A stretch of DNA of 64,000 nucleotides from Muribaculaceae bacterium (GCA_022484565.1 JAKVKZ010000007.1:1-64000); one strand, 5' to 3'. Positions 38,175 through 48,313 are shown, counted from the first letter of the stretch. Translations and numbers: made by a program. The notes: generated by a model not told the origin, from the letters alone.

Positions 38175-39428
38175 ATGAAAAAATTAGTTCTATTTTTGGC
38201 TTGCTCTTCACTTCTCGCTCCTTGCGCTTTCGCACAGATGAGCGTTGTTAAGCAGGCATCAAAGGACATCAGCGGTATGGATGTCAAAATCGAGACCTAT
38301 AAGAGCGCTTTGAATAATCTTAAACCTGCTCTTACAAATGCTGAGTCGAAGGGACTTGCTGAAACTTGGTTCACTGCCGGCAAAGCTTCTTTCGGTATCT
38401 ACGACAAGATGATGGGACAGAAGGCTATCGGCCAAAAGCCTGACGCTAAGGAAATGGCAAATGCTCTCCTTGATGGCTATGATTATCTCGTTAAGGCTCT
38501 TCCGCTTGACTCAGTCGGCGAAACTGAAAAGGATGGCTCCCCCAAAATTGATAAAAAGACTGGCAAACAAAAAGTTAAGACCAAGTTCTCTAAGGACATC
38601 ATCAATATGATTAGTGGTCACGTTAACGATTTCAGTCAGGCTGGTAGCGATTTCTACGAAGCTAAGGATTGGGCAAATGCAGCTAAATGCTGGGACATTT
38701 TCGCTTCAATGCCTCAAACTGGCTATCTGAAGGACACTAAAGTCAATATTCCTGATTCCATCATTGGTCAAGTACGTTTCTATCAAGGAATTGCTGCTTG
38801 GCAAGGTGAAAACTACAAAGGCGCTGTCGATGCTTTCGCTAAAGCTCGCAAAAGTGGTTACCTCAAAAAAGAGGCTTTCGATTATGCAATCCAGTGCTAT
38901 GCTGGTATGAAGGACGATGCTGGTATAGTTCAAATGGCCAAGGAAGCTCTTCCTGTTTTCGGCAAAACCGATATGCAGTATGTTCGTATCATCATCAACG
39001 ATTTGATGAACAAGCAGAACTACGACGAAGCTAACACTTATGTTGATCAGGCTATCTCAATGAACGCTAACAATGCTGAACTTCAAGACCTTAAAGGTAT
39101 TCTCCTTGAGAACCAGAAAAAGGACATTGAAGCAGCTCTGCCTTACTATAAGAAGTCAATCGAAATCAATCCTGAATATGCAAAAGGTCTTTTCGATGTA
39201 GGTCGTTACTACTTCAACAAAGCTGTAAAGGCTCGCGACAACAATCCTAATCTCACAGGTGCAGCTCTTGCAAAGGTCGTTAATCCTTTCTACACTCAGG
39301 CTCTTCCTTACATGGAAAAAGCTTATCAGCTCGACAAGGAAAACACTGATGCAAAGACCGCTCTCCGTGGCATTTACTATGCACTCAACATGGGTGACAA
39401 GCTGAATGCTCTTGATGCATCCAAGTAG
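38175..39428 (+). CDS. exported tetratricopeptide-repeat protein
   Basis: A 417-residue protein with a signal peptide (LVLFLACSSLLAPCAFAQ) and several TPR units, clearest at GQVRFYQGIAAWQGENYKGA, NDLMNKQNYDEANTYVDQAI and ALPYYKKSIEINPEYAKGLF. The cleavage site ends in CAFAQ rather than a clear lipobox, so a soluble periplasmic location is more likely than a lipoprotein. It follows gyrA at 27 bases, an arrangement I believe is common in Bacteroidales. The role is unknown; TPR domains suggest a protein-binding scaffold. Confidence 0.88.
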   Translation: MKKLVLFLACSSLLAPCAFAQMSVVKQASKDISGMDVKIETYKSALNNLKPALTNAESKGLAETWFTAGKASFGIYDKMMGQKAIGQKPDAKEMANALLDGYDYLVKALPLDSVGETEKDGSPKIDKKTGKQKVKTKFSKDIINMISGHVNDFSQAGSDFYEAKDWANAAKCWDIFASMPQTGYLKDTKVNIPDSIIGQVRFYQGIAAWQGENYKGAVDAFAKARKSGYLKKEAFDYAIQCYAGMKDDAGIVQMAKEALPVFGKTDMQYVRIIINDLMNKQNYDEANTYVDQAISMNANNAELQDLKGILLENQKKDIEAALPYYKKSIEINPEYAKGLFDVGRYYFNKAVKARDNNPNLTGAALAKVVNPFYTQALPYMEKAYQLDKENTDAKTALRGIYYALNMGDKLNALDASK

Positions 39429-39445
39429 GGCATTGCGCTGCTAAC

Positions 39446-39480
39446 AAAAAAGTCGTGGACCTTGGTTCACGGCTTTTTTT
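39446..39480 (+). terminator. terminator of the gyrA-TPR operon
   Basis: AAAGTCGTGGACC pairs with GGTTCACGGCTTT (with G-T pairs) and is followed by a run of T. It starts 18 bases after the TPR gene stop. Confidence 0.85.
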
Positions 39481-39774
39481 GTTCCCAATTCATTTCAAAT
39501 AATATTGCAAAAGTCTGAATCACAAACACTTGCCATTCCGCTGTAAGCAATCTGTGCCACAATCAGCAAATAATCAGGACATTAAATTGATGGGTGATAA
39601 CTAATTTTGAATTTTGCCAAATAACTTCTTGAAAGCATTGCGTTGCATTAATCGGGCACAGGAGCACATCAAATAAAGCATCCAATTCCGAATACGGCTA
39701 AGCAATTTCCAAAACGAGTGTCACATTGAAAGCAGCAAAGCGCATAATTAAGTAGGAGAGTCTTATTTTCCAAT

Positions 39775-39880
39775 ATTAATCAAAGCACTTTTCAAATTTA
39801 ATTCGTTGCACATAAAGAAAACAGCCCAGTTCCCAATTAGGTATGGGCAATTTCCAAATTAATCAAAGCACTTTTGAAAT
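39775..39880 (+). repeat. 23-bp direct repeat, two copies
   Basis: ATTAATCAAAGCACTTTT followed by C/G and AAAT occurs at 39775-39797 and 39858-39880, with 22 of 23 bases the same. The similarity continues a few bases upstream (TTTCCAA). The copies start 83 bp apart. Neither lies in a gene. Confidence 0.85.
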
Positions 39881-40130
39881 ACAAAGCATATCAATCTAAC
39901 ACAGATAACAAGTAATCTCAGAACAATAAACTCAAATTAAAATGAAAATTCGGTCAAGCATGATTAATCCCTCAAAGTCCATCTATAATGAAAAATCCCC
40001 CAAATCCATGGGGCAAAATCATGGGGCAGTAACGCTAATCCATTCCTACAACATCCCTCTATATATCCAAAAATCTTATTTAACATAATATAAATTATGA
40101 TTTTTATTTAAGAACTTTTCCGCTCTTATA

Positions 40131-40162
40131 TTTGCCTCTTTCAAGGCATTTGCCTTACTTTG
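40131..40162 (+). promoter_or_regulatory. promoter for the methyltransferase gene
   Basis: TTTG at 40131-40134, a 20-bp spacer and TTACTTTG at 40155-40162, which differs from TAnnTTTG only at the second base. A start near 40168 gives a leader of about 85 bases. Confidence 0.55.
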
Positions 40163-40252
40163 CATTGCGAATCATTTATGCGCAATTTTTGATGGTATTT
40201 TCCCACCACTTATAAAAGTATTTTCAAATATTCAATTCTCACGGACTTTAGA

Positions 40253-41464
40253 ATGCAGAAAATTATTTCAGACATCAACAAACAATTCTTTGATTTCATT
40301 GCAGAGCATCTCGGTGATGACCCTGATAGCTTGCGCCTGAAATATTCTCGCCGCACTGATTTGGGCTTCGACATCAACTTTGCGATTCTTCAAATTCAAT
40401 GCCGCCAAAAGCACAAACTGAAAATTCCCGAAATTTTGGCAAACTCTGAATTTCTTTTCCCCAACGAATTATCCGCTGAACAATGCACTGCTGAACAAAT
40501 CGCCAAATTCCATTCCACATTATTTAATAGTGACGATAATGTTCTCGACATGACCGCCGGACTTTGCATCGATGCCTTTTACATTTCTCAAAAGGTTAAA
40601 TCACTCACAGCCATTGAATTAAACCCAGAAATTGCCTCAATTGACGCGTTGAACATGTCCAAAATGGCTCAAAACGTCAGCGTAATTAGCTGCAATTCAA
40701 TTGATTATATCAGCATCACAGCCAATAAATACGATTCTGTCTTCATCGACCCTGCACGTCGTGCGGAAAATGGTTTCCGAATCTATGCTATTTCCGACTG
40801 TCAACCCAATGTGATTGCCCTACTCGATTCGATTTCCCGAATTTCATCGCGGCTTATCATCAAGGCTTCCCCGATGCTCGACATCACCCAATCCTTGCGC
40901 GAACTTCACAATGTCACCAACGTTTACATAGTCGCTTTGCGTAATGAATGTAAGGAATTGCTGTTTTGCATCGATTTCATCGAAAAAATCAAGCCTGTTA
41001 CTATCCATACAATCAATTTTTCCACCGATTCTGTTGAACGGTTCAACTATCTTCTTGAAGATTTATCCACCGAGGTATCTTCGGCAATTCCTGAGCCTGA
41101 GCAATATCTCTACGAGCCGAATGTCTGCGTTATGAAAACTAACGCCTTTGGTCTGCTTTCTTCGCATTTCAATATTGACGCGCTTCATGCCAATACGCAT
41201 TTGTTCATTTCTTCCCGTTTCATCGCTGATTTTCCTGGTAGGAAATTCCGAATCAATGAGATTTTGCCTTATCATTCTTCTGAAATTAAGTCTTTCAGCA
41301 GGCATTATCCAGCTGCCAACATAGCAGTGCGCAATTTTCCACTCACAGCGTCACAATTGAAAAAGAAATTGAAAGTTTCCGATGGTGGTGATGTTTATTT
41401 GTTTGGCGTAACTCTTTGCGATGGTTCGCAAGCCTTAATCATTTGCAGTAAGGCAGTTGGCTGA
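40253..41464 (+). CDS. class I SAM-dependent methyltransferase, THUMP-like
   Basis: A 403-residue protein. The SAM-binding motif I reads VLDMTAGLCIDAFYIS, followed by an acidic end of strand 2 (LTAIELNPEIA), and motif IV is FIDPARRAENG. The C-terminal domain (FSRHYPAANIAVRNFPLTAS, then KLKVSDGGDVYLFGV) is the THUMP-like extension seen in Bacteroidetes proteins of this kind. An RNA substrate is likely from the fold, but the modified base is unknown. It converges with smpB. Confidence 0.85.
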   Translation: MQKIISDINKQFFDFIAEHLGDDPDSLRLKYSRRTDLGFDINFAILQIQCRQKHKLKIPEILANSEFLFPNELSAEQCTAEQIAKFHSTLFNSDDNVLDMTAGLCIDAFYISQKVKSLTAIELNPEIASIDALNMSKMAQNVSVISCNSIDYISITANKYDSVFIDPARRAENGFRIYAISDCQPNVIALLDSISRISSRLIIKASPMLDITQSLRELHNVTNVYIVALRNECKELLFCIDFIEKIKPVTIHTINFSTDSVERFNYLLEDLSTEVSSAIPEPEQYLYEPNVCVMKTNAFGLLSSHFNIDALHANTHLFISSRFIADFPGRKFRINEILPYHSSEIKSFSRHYPAANIAVRNFPLTASQLKKKLKVSDGGDVYLFGVTLCDGSQALIICSKAVG

Positions 41465-41483
41465 TTTTCGGATTCCGTTTATT

Positions 41484-41503
41484 CTGACAATTTGTCAGTT
41501 TTT
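41484..41503 (+). terminator. possible short terminator after the methyltransferase gene
   Basis: CTGACAA and TTGTCAG form a compact inverted repeat followed by TTTTT. The stem is short because the loop needs some of the inner pairs, so this is only a moderate candidate. Confidence 0.5.
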
Positions 41504-41528
41504 GCGCCTCAATTCTCTAATAAACTGC

Positions 41529-41981
41529 TTATTTCTTGAACATCCTGTCGATGCTCCGTTTATCTTCTCTTTCCTTGATTGCCTGACGTTTATCGTACTG
41601 CTTCTTACCTTTGGCAATGGCCACAACCAGTTTTGCAAGCCCTTTTTCATTGATGAACATTCTAAGAGGGATCAGTGAAAATCCAGCCTGTTGACTGTAT
41701 TTCAGCATTTTAGTTATTTCCTTCTTGTTCAGCAGCAATTTTCTGTCCCTTCGTGTCGCGTGGTTGTTGTACGACCCGTAGCTGTATTCGGCTATGTACA
41801 TGTTCTGCACCCAAATTTCTCCGTTTGCGTCATAACAGAATGTATCGCTCAATCCGGCTTTTCCTTGCCGTATCGATTTGATTTCCGTACCGAAAAGCAC
41901 TATTCCAGCAGTGAACGTTTCGATTATCTCATAATCGAAAGTTGCTCTTCTGTTCTTAATATTTATTTGCGATTCAGCCAT
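41529..41981 (-). CDS. smpB: SsrA-binding protein SmpB
   Basis: A 150-residue protein with the SmpB beta-barrel and basic C-terminal tail. Visible blocks are [56 protein letters not shown] and the tail ending [15 protein letters not shown]. It binds tmRNA to rescue stalled ribosomes. It begins directly after the stop of the Yip1-type gene with no gap, so the two form one transcript. The tmRNA gene (ssrA) is not in this window. Confidence 0.97.
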   Translation of the reverse strand: MAESQINIKNRRATFDYEIIETFTAGIVLFGTEIKSIRQGKAGLSDTFCYDANGEIWVQNMYIAEYSYGSYNNHATRRDRKLLLNKKEITKMLKYSQQAGFSLIPLRMFINEKGLAKLVVAIAKGKKQYDKRQAIKEREDKRSIDRMFKK

Positions 41982-42539
41982 TTAGCTTATCGGTTTTGGT
42001 AATATTGCACTAAATATCTGTCCTATGGCAAATGGTGCCAATATTATGAACACTGATGCCAATACCACAAATTTTGTTCCGTTTTCTTCTATTCCCAAAA
42101 AATCCTTGCCTTTGTATATCACGAATATCACATAGAACTGCAATATGTCAACCATTGGCAATGGTGTCGGCAACAGATTGCGCACAATGTTTATTAAAAT
42201 CAATATTATCATATTGTACGCGATGAAAATGTTCATCTTGTTCTGTGAACTCTTCGATTTGTTCAGCTGCGGAAACAATCCTCCAAGAAAATAGCTGCTC
42301 AGGAAATACCCGAAAAAGTATTTCACAAATTCCACTATCGCATTTTGTATCGTGAACGACAGACTGGTCACCTCAGGCCTGTACAGCATATTGGCGAATG
42401 GCGTGATTGCCAGCACCGCAAGCATCGGAAACATCACGCCGCGTAGCAGCGCCTGCACCGGCACTATTTCTTTGCTGATTTCCTTCCATCCGTCTTGTGG
42501 AGAAACAACTAACAAACATATTTTTTTTGCAAATCCCAT
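41982..42539 (-). CDS. Yip1-family membrane protein
   Basis: A 185-residue protein with five or so membrane helices (for example GVMFPMLAVLAITPFANML and FVVLASVFIILAPFAIGQIF). The N-terminal LLVVSPQDGWKEISKE resembles the start of bacterial Yip1/DUF1282 proteins, where a PxxGW motif precedes the helices. Function in bacteria is unknown. It is the first gene of the smpB transcript and has a consensus promoter 20 bases upstream. Confidence 0.78.
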   Translation of the reverse strand: MGFAKKICLLVVSPQDGWKEISKEIVPVQALLRGVMFPMLAVLAITPFANMLYRPEVTSLSFTIQNAIVEFVKYFFGYFLSSYFLGGLFPQLNKSKSSQNKMNIFIAYNMIILILINIVRNLLPTPLPMVDILQFYVIFVIYKGKDFLGIEENGTKFVVLASVFIILAPFAIGQIFSAILPKPIS

Positions 42540-42558
42540 TTCTTTTTCTTTTGGTCTG

Positions 42559-42590
42559 CAAAGTTACTATGTTTGTCGCGTCAAAACAAA
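42559..42590 (-). promoter_or_regulatory. Bacteroidetes-type promoter for Yip1-smpB
   Basis: On the minus strand TTTG (42587-42590), a 20-bp spacer and TAACTTTG (42559-42566) match the consensus exactly. The predicted start is about 13 bases before the ATG, an unusually short leader. Confidence 0.82.
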
Positions 42591-42793
42591 GAAATACACG
42601 TTAACCGCTCAAAATAATTGAAAAATAATTATCAAAATCGTCGAAAAAGTCGTGAATAGTCATTCTTGCCTGCAAGGTAGCTCGCCACTGTAATGTTGTA
42701 TTTATACATATAATAATGTGTCCACTCCCATCTTCTTTTCTCCTTTCTTGGCAAATATATCCGATTTTATGGCTCTCGTTTCTCCTTTTTGAT

Positions 42794-42801
42794 TAATTTT
42801 G
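42794..42801 (+). promoter_or_regulatory. -7 element for the aminotransferase gene
   Basis: TAATTTTG matches TAnnTTTG, 27 bp upstream of the ATG at 42829. The -33 element is not clear. This position also argues against a start codon at 42799. Confidence 0.6.
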
Positions 42802-42828
42802 CACAATGTTTTATTTACAATTCAAGTA

Positions 42829-44028
42829 ATGCCGAATATTTCTCAACGTGGCATTGAAATGCCGCAGTCACCAATTCGCAAGTTAGTGCCGCTTGCTAAC
42901 GAGGCAAAAGCTCGTGGCATTAAGGTCTATCACCTTAATATCGGTCAGCCCGACCTCCCCACTCCTCCCAATGCGCTCGAAGCTCTCAAGCATATCGACC
43001 GCAAAGTCTTGGAATATAGCCCTTCCGAAGGTCTTCGCTCTCTTCGCGAAAAATTGGTCACTTATTACCAAAAATTCAATATCAATGTTGATGTTGACGA
43101 CATCATCATCACCACTGGCGGCTCCGAAGCCGTGCTTTTCGCTTTCATGGCCTGTCTCGACCCGGGCGATGAAATCATTGTCCCCGAACCTGCTTATGCC
43201 AACTATATGGCGTTCGCGATTTCTGCCGGTGCCGTCATCAAAACTTTGCCTTCTTCCATCGAGAACGGCTTTGCCATGCCGCCTCTTGAGGAGTTTGAAA
43301 AGCTGATTACTCCGCGCACCAAGGGCATCCTTATCTGCAATCCAAATAACCCTACGGGCTATCTTTATACTCAAAAGGAGATGAACCAGCTCCGCGACAT
43401 TGTCAAAAATCACAATCTGTTCTTGTTTTCCGACGAGGTATATCGTGAATTTTGCTACACTGGCGCACCTTACATTTCTGCGTTCCACCTTCCTGGCATC
43501 GAAAATCAGGTTGTCCTCATCGACTCTGTTTCCAAGCGTTACAGCGAATGTGGCATCCGCATCGGTGCTATCATCACCAAGCATAAGGAGCTGAAAAAGA
43601 ACGTTATGAAGTTCTGTCAGGCTCGTCTTAGCCCTCCTCTCATCGGTCAAATCATAGCCGAAGCGTCAATCGATGCCTCCACTGAATATATGCTCGACAC
43701 TTACAACGAATATGTCGATCGCCGCAAATTCTTAATCGACAGCATCAACAAGATTCATGGCTGCTACTCGCCTATCCCTATGGGCGCTTTCTACACTGTG
43801 GCCCGCCTTCCTGTTGACAATGCCGACTCGTTCTGCGAATGGTGTCTCCGCGATTTTCAGTATGAAGGTCAAACGGTTTTCATGGCGCCTGCTTCTGGTT
43901 TCTACACCACTCCGGGACTTGGCATCAATGAAGTGCGCTTGGCTTATGTCATCAACAAAGAGGATTTGGCTCGTGCCATGGAGGTCCTCGAACATGCGCT
44001 TGTCGCTTATCCGGGCTACACTCTATGA
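42829..44028 (+). CDS. PLP-dependent class I/II aminotransferase
   Basis: A 399-residue fold-type I aminotransferase. The PLP lysine is in DSVSKRYSECGIRIGAI, and cofactor-binding blocks ITTGGSEAVLFAFMACLDPG, CNPNNPTGY and FLFSDEVYREF are intact. Close relatives are annotated as aspartate aminotransferases, but specificity is not certain. I chose the ATG at 42829 because a TTG further upstream overlaps the promoter. The stop overlaps the next gene's start (ATGA), coupling it to an ABC permease. Confidence 0.92.
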   Translation: MPNISQRGIEMPQSPIRKLVPLANEAKARGIKVYHLNIGQPDLPTPPNALEALKHIDRKVLEYSPSEGLRSLREKLVTYYQKFNINVDVDDIIITTGGSEAVLFAFMACLDPGDEIIVPEPAYANYMAFAISAGAVIKTLPSSIENGFAMPPLEEFEKLITPRTKGILICNPNNPTGYLYTQKEMNQLRDIVKNHNLFLFSDEVYREFCYTGAPYISAFHLPGIENQVVLIDSVSKRYSECGIRIGAIITKHKELKKNVMKFCQARLSPPLIGQIIAEASIDASTEYMLDTYNEYVDRRKFLIDSINKIHGCYSPIPMGAFYTVARLPVDNADSFCEWCLRDFQYEGQTVFMAPASGFYTTPGLGINEVRLAYVINKEDLARAMEVLEHALVAYPGYTL

Positions 44029-45281
44029 AGTTTGAGTTGTTCATATCTCGGCGTCTGAAATTGGGGGCGGAAGGCGAAAAGGCTTCTTCACCCAGTCTCA
44101 CTGTTGCCGTCATAGGAATGACTCTTGCCATCGTGGTGATGATTCTTTCCATTACCATCGTCTGTGGCTTCAAGCGTGAAATCACCAACAAGATTTATGC
44201 CCTCGATTTCCACGTCCGCGTTTCCAATGCCGGACTTCCGGGTTACAGCCGCGACATCTACACTGTTCATTATCGCGACATTGCCCCTATCGTTATGGCT
44301 GATTCCTGCCACAGCATGGTTTCCAGTATCAGCCTGATTGCCGAAAAACCTGCCATCCTTAAAACTGAGGACGATTTCAAAGGCGTGGTTTATCGTGGCG
44401 TCGATTCGGGCTTCGATTGGTCGTATCTCCGCAGCAGCTTGCTGTCGGGCCGTATTCCCAACCTTTCCGACACAGCCAACATTTCCGAGGTTATCATTTC
44501 CAAAATTGTTGCCGACCAGCTGCATCTGAAAACTGGCGACCGTATTCTCACTTATTTCATCGATTCTCACGTCAAGGTGCGCAATTCCCGCATTGTCGGC
44601 GTTTTCTCCACCGACTTCGACCAGTTCGACGGTACTTACATTTTAGGCAACGTCAAACTGATTCAGAATGTCAACGGCTGGGACCCGTTCACCGGCACTT
44701 ACGTCGGCATCAACACTAACGACATCGACAACGTAAAGGCCCTATCCTATCATCTTTACTCCACTTTGGCTCGATCGGTTTATCATTCCGGCGGTGATAT
44801 CATGTATAATGTCACCGACACCACCATGAATAACCGCTCTTTCTTCTCGTGGCTCAATTTGCTCAACATGAATGTGCTGATTATCATAATCTTAATGGCA
44901 ATTGTTTCAGCTTTTACTTTAATTGCCGGATTGCTTATGATTGTCCTTGAGCGCATCCGCATGATTGGCATTCTCAAGACTTTGGGCGCAGTCAACAATT
45001 CCATCCGCCGAATCTTCATTTATCTCACCCAACGCCTTATCATCCGTTCTATTTTATGGGGTAATGGCATCGGCATAGCTTTGTCGCTCATTCAGCAGTA
45101 TTTCCACATTATCCGTCTTAATGCCGCTGCTTACTACATGCCTTATGTCCCAATCTACATCAATTGGTGGTACATCCTTCTTCTTAACGTGGGCATTATC
45201 GTTATCTCCTACCTCACCCTGATTGGCCCGTCTTACATCATTTCCACCATCAAGCCCACCACTACTATCCGTTTTGAATAG
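44025..45281 (+). CDS. FtsX/LolC-LolE-type ABC transporter permease
   Basis: A 418-residue MacB/FtsX-fold permease: N-terminal helix (LTVAVIGMTLAIVVMILSIT), a periplasmic domain of about 230 residues, then three C-terminal helices, the first beginning MNVLIIIILMAIVSAFTLIA and followed by the coupling segment ERIRMIGILKTLGAVNNSIR. This fits the LolC/LolE group that sends lipoproteins to the outer membrane. No ATPase gene is adjacent, so the partner (LolD-like) would be encoded elsewhere. It is translationally coupled to an aminotransferase, with no obvious functional link. Confidence 0.87.
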   Translation: MKFELFISRRLKLGAEGEKASSPSLTVAVIGMTLAIVVMILSITIVCGFKREITNKIYALDFHVRVSNAGLPGYSRDIYTVHYRDIAPIVMADSCHSMVSSISLIAEKPAILKTEDDFKGVVYRGVDSGFDWSYLRSSLLSGRIPNLSDTANISEVIISKIVADQLHLKTGDRILTYFIDSHVKVRNSRIVGVFSTDFDQFDGTYILGNVKLIQNVNGWDPFTGTYVGINTNDIDNVKALSYHLYSTLARSVYHSGGDIMYNVTDTTMNNRSFFSWLNLLNMNVLIIIILMAIVSAFTLIAGLLMIVLERIRMIGILKTLGAVNNSIRRIFIYLTQRLIIRSILWGNGIGIALSLIQQYFHIIRLNAAAYYMPYVPIYINWWYILLLNVGIIVISYLTLIGPSYIISTIKPTTTIRFE

Positions 45282-45608
45282 TTCAAGCATCTATTTGCTT
45301 GCAAATCAATTAATTAGCTTATTTTAAGGCATTTTTGGCACTATTTCGCCCCAAAACGTGCCTGATTTGGCAATTTTTCCCGAAATCGCCCCATTGCACA
45401 AGTTGAAAAAATTGTGGGACAATCGTTCTTCCATTTTTCGCTGTCTCTGTCAATCAGCTTGTTATTCCCTGAAAATTGCCCCAAAAGTGTCCCACGTCAA
45501 AAAATGGAATTTCCCGTTCCGCCGTTTTCATGGTCCAGCCCTTTTTGCCGTTTTTCATTTGTGGCACAGATATTGCACCTCTTATAGCAGAACTAAAAAA
45601 TAACAATT
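45282..45608. other. leader region of clpB
   Basis: A 327-bp gap. It holds a near-perfect sigma-54 element at 45562-45577 and about 280 bp upstream that could carry activator sites. GCCCCAAAA followed by GTG-like bases occurs at about 45350 and again at about 45478. No TAnnTTTG promoter and no CIRCE-type (HrcA) inverted repeat are seen. Confidence 0.65.
45562..45577 (+). promoter_or_regulatory. sigma-54-type promoter for clpB
   Basis: TGGCACAGATATTGCA matches TGGCAC-N5-TTGCA exactly, with GG and GC 10 bp apart. The start would be about 45588, giving a leader of some 20 bases before the ATG at 45609. No other promoter is recognised for clpB, so this would be an activator-dependent gene. Confidence 0.8.
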
Positions 45609-48200
45609 ATGAACTTCGATAACTTTACAATCAAATCTCAGGAAGTCGTTCAGCGGGCAGTTCAATTGGTCCGTCAGAATGGCAATCAAGCTATCGAACC
45701 TTCTCACCTGCTCAAGGCTCTGCTCGAAAAGGGTGAATCGGTCACTCGCTTCATCTTTCAGAAGTTGGGCGTGAACGGTCAGTTGGTTGGGCAGCTTGTT
45801 GATCGTGACATTGCTTCTCTGCCTCGCGTCAGCGGTGGTGGTGAACCATATCTCAGTAATGACTCTAACACAGCTCTCGAACGCGCTATTGATTACTCCA
45901 AGAAGCGTGGCGACGAATATGTCACTATCGAAACTTTGCTGATGGGGCTTTTCCTTTCAAGCAATTCTGCGTCATCCATTCTTAAGGATGCGGGTATGAC
46001 TGAAAAGGAACTTTCTGCCGCCATCGATGAACTCCGCAAGGGTTCTAAGGCTAATGATGAAAGTGCCGAAGAGCGTTACAACGCTCTTAACAAATATGCC
46101 ATCAACCTTAATGAACAGGCTCGTAGTGGAAAACTCGACCCTGTCATCGGTCGTGACGAGGAAATCCGCCGTGTCCTCCAGATTCTTAGCCGCCGTACCA
46201 AGAATAATCCTATTCTTATCGGTGAGCCGGGTACTGGTAAGACGGCGATTGCCGAGGGTCTCGCGCAGCGTATTGTCCGTGGCGATGTACCGGAAAATCT
46301 GAAGACAAAGCAGGTTTTCTCCCTCGATATGGGTGCGCTGATTGCCGGTGCCAAGTATAAAGGTGAATTTGAGGAACGTCTTAAGGCTGTTGTCAACGAG
46401 ATTATCAAGTCGGATGGCGAGATTATTCTCTTCATCGATGAGATTCACACTCTTATCGGTGCTGGTAAGGGCGAAGGTGCAATGGATGCCGCCAACATCC
46501 TTAAGCCGGCTCTTGCCCGTGGCGAACTCCGCAGCATAGGTGCCACCACTCTCGATGAATATCAAAAATATTTTGAAAAGGATAAGGCGCTTGAACGCCG
46601 TTTCCAGAAGGTTATGGTCGATGAGCCTGACGAGGATAGCGCGGTAGCTATTCTCCGTGGGTTGAAGGAACGCTACGAGAATCACCACAAAGTCCGTATT
46701 CGTGATGAGGCCATTATCGCTGCCGTTCAGCTCTCCGAACGCTATATTACCGACCGTTTCCTGCCTGATAAGGCCATTGACCTTATCGATGAGGCGGCTG
46801 CAAAACTTCGTCTGGAGATGGATTCCGTTCCGCAGGCTCTTGATGATGTCACCCGTAAGATTGCCCAGCTCGAAATCGAGAATGCGGCCATCAAGCGTGA
46901 GGGCGACACCGCAAAAATCAAGGAGATTGAAAAGGAATTGGCTAATCTCCACGAACAGGAAAAGGAATATTCTGCCAAATGGAAGGCTGAAAAGGAACTT
47001 ATCAACCGTATCCAGCAAAATAAGATTGACATTGAGCATCTTAATTTTGAGGCTCAAAAGGCTGAACATGATGGCGACTATGGAAAAGTTGCCGAAATCC
47101 GCTATTCCCGCATCAAGGAAAAGGAGGACGACAACAAGCAGATTCAAAGTCAACTTCGTGTTATGCAGGGTGATAAGGCTCTGATTAAGGAGGAGGTTGA
47201 TGCCGACGATATTGCCGACATCGTTTCTCGCTGGACTGGCATTCCTGTCAATAAGATGAAGCAGAGTGAACGCGAAAAACTCCTTCATCTGGAGGAGGAA
47301 CTTCACAAGCGTGTGGTTGGTCAGGACGAGGCTATTCAGGCCATCGCTGACGCTGTCCGCCGTAGCCGTGCCGGCCTTAACGACCCACGCCGCCCTATCG
47401 GCTCATTCATCTTTCTCGGCACTACTGGTGTCGGCAAGACTGAATTGGCCAAGGCTCTCGCCGAATATCTGTTCGACGATGAGAACATGATGACGCGTAT
47501 TGATATGAGTGAGTATCAGGAGAAATTCTCAGTTACTCGGCTTATCGGTTCGCCTCCGGGATATGTGGGCTATGAGGAAGGTGGTCAGCTCACCGAGGCA
47601 GTTCGCCGCAAACCGTATTCTGTGGTTTTGTTCGATGAAATCGAAAAGGCTAACCCCGATGTGTTCAATGTTCTTCTTCAGGTTCTCGACGATGGCCGTC
47701 TTACCGACAATAAAGGCCGTCTTGTGAATTTCAAGAACACTATCATCATCATGACTTCCAACATGGGGTCTTCTCTTATCCGTGAGCGCATGGAGCATCT
47801 CACTGCCGCAAATCGCACTCAGGTTATCGAAAGCACCAAGCGTGAAGTCCTTGATATGCTGAAGCAGAATATCCGTCCTGAATTTCTCAACCGTATTGAT
47901 GAAATCATTATGTTCACGCCTCTTGGCGAAAACGAGATTCGCGAGATTGTCAACTTGCAGATGCGCTCCGTGGCTAAGTCGCTTGCAAAAAGCGGTGTCA
48001 CTCTTTCTGTCACCGATGCGGCTATCGACTATCTGGCTAAAGTCGGCTATGACCCCGAGTTTGGTGCAAGGCCTGTTAAGCGTGCCATCCAGCGGCTTGT
48101 CCTGAATGAACTTTCCAAGGACATTCTTGCCGACAAGGTTAACCGCGACAAGCCTATCGTAATCAATGCAAATTCCGATGGACTTTCTTTCAAAAATTAG
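45609..48200 (+). CDS. clpB: chaperone ClpB
   Basis: An 863-residue Hsp100 disaggregase. The N-domain ([33 protein letters not shown]) is present, unlike in the clpC-like gene of this window. AAA-1 has GEPGTGKT and [13 protein letters not shown]. The middle coiled-coil M-domain runs from about residue 405 to 525 ([19 protein letters not shown]). AAA-2 has Walker A GTTGVGKT, with Thr where Pro is usual, and [14 protein letters not shown]. No ClpP loop is seen, as expected. ClpB resolves aggregates with DnaK. Confidence 0.97.
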   Translation: MNFDNFTIKSQEVVQRAVQLVRQNGNQAIEPSHLLKALLEKGESVTRFIFQKLGVNGQLVGQLVDRDIASLPRVSGGGEPYLSNDSNTALERAIDYSKKRGDEYVTIETLLMGLFLSSNSASSILKDAGMTEKELSAAIDELRKGSKANDESAEERYNALNKYAINLNEQARSGKLDPVIGRDEEIRRVLQILSRRTKNNPILIGEPGTGKTAIAEGLAQRIVRGDVPENLKTKQVFSLDMGALIAGAKYKGEFEERLKAVVNEIIKSDGEIILFIDEIHTLIGAGKGEGAMDAANILKPALARGELRSIGATTLDEYQKYFEKDKALERRFQKVMVDEPDEDSAVAILRGLKERYENHHKVRIRDEAIIAAVQLSERYITDRFLPDKAIDLIDEAAAKLRLEMDSVPQALDDVTRKIAQLEIENAAIKREGDTAKIKEIEKELANLHEQEKEYSAKWKAEKELINRIQQNKIDIEHLNFEAQKAEHDGDYGKVAEIRYSRIKEKEDDNKQIQSQLRVMQGDKALIKEEVDADDIADIVSRWTGIPVNKMKQSEREKLLHLEEELHKRVVGQDEAIQAIADAVRRSRAGLNDPRRPIGSFIFLGTTGVGKTELAKALAEYLFDDENMMTRIDMSEYQEKFSVTRLIGSPPGYVGYEEGGQLTEAVRRKPYSVVLFDEIEKANPDVFNVLLQVLDDGRLTDNKGRLVNFKNTIIIMTSNMGSSLIRERMEHLTAANRTQVIESTKREVLDMLKQNIRPEFLNRIDEIIMFTPLGENEIREIVNLQMRSVAKSLAKSGVTLSVTDAAIDYLAKVGYDPEFGARPVKRAIQRLVLNELSKDILADKVNRDKPIVINANSDGLSFKN

Positions 48201-48261
48201 TCAGCTTAATAATCTGACTTTTAATAAAATGTATATGGGTATTTAAAGAAATAGTTTAGTT

Positions 48262-48300
48262 AGGCAGCCACAGGGCATCACCCGTGTGGCCGCCTTTTTT
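48262..48300 (+). terminator. terminator of clpB
   Basis: AGGCAGCCACAGGG and CCCGTGTGGCCGCCT form a strong GC-rich stem around a short loop, followed by TTTTTT. It lies between clpB and the convergent nitroreductase gene. Confidence 0.88.
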
Positions 48301-48313
48301 CATCTTATTTCTC

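Larger units (their letters stand above)
39429..40252. other. 824-bp non-coding region with short direct repeats
   Basis: No convincing reading frame on either strand. It holds the terminator at 39446-39480, a 23-bp direct repeat (39775-39797 and 39858-39880, one mismatch), the 10-mer GTTCCCAATT at 39481 and 39829, the 12-mer GCAATTTCCAAA at 39702 and 39847, and a 13-bp tandem pair starting CATGGGGCA at 40007 and 40020. A promoter for the next gene lies at 40131-40162. A decayed gene or an unrecognised RNA is possible. Confidence 0.6.

Noticed and set aside
45358-45603. 81-residue GTG-start frame in the clpB leader
   Set aside because: It runs through the sigma-54-type element and ends just before clpB; composition is not protein-like.
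45282-45608. CIRCE/HrcA operator before clpB
   Set aside because: No TTAGCACTC-N9-GAGTGCTAA-like inverted repeat is present.
45972-47306. 444-residue open frame on the minus strand opposite clpB
   Set aside because: Antisense to conserved ClpB coding sequence, no known motif, and no promoter or start context.
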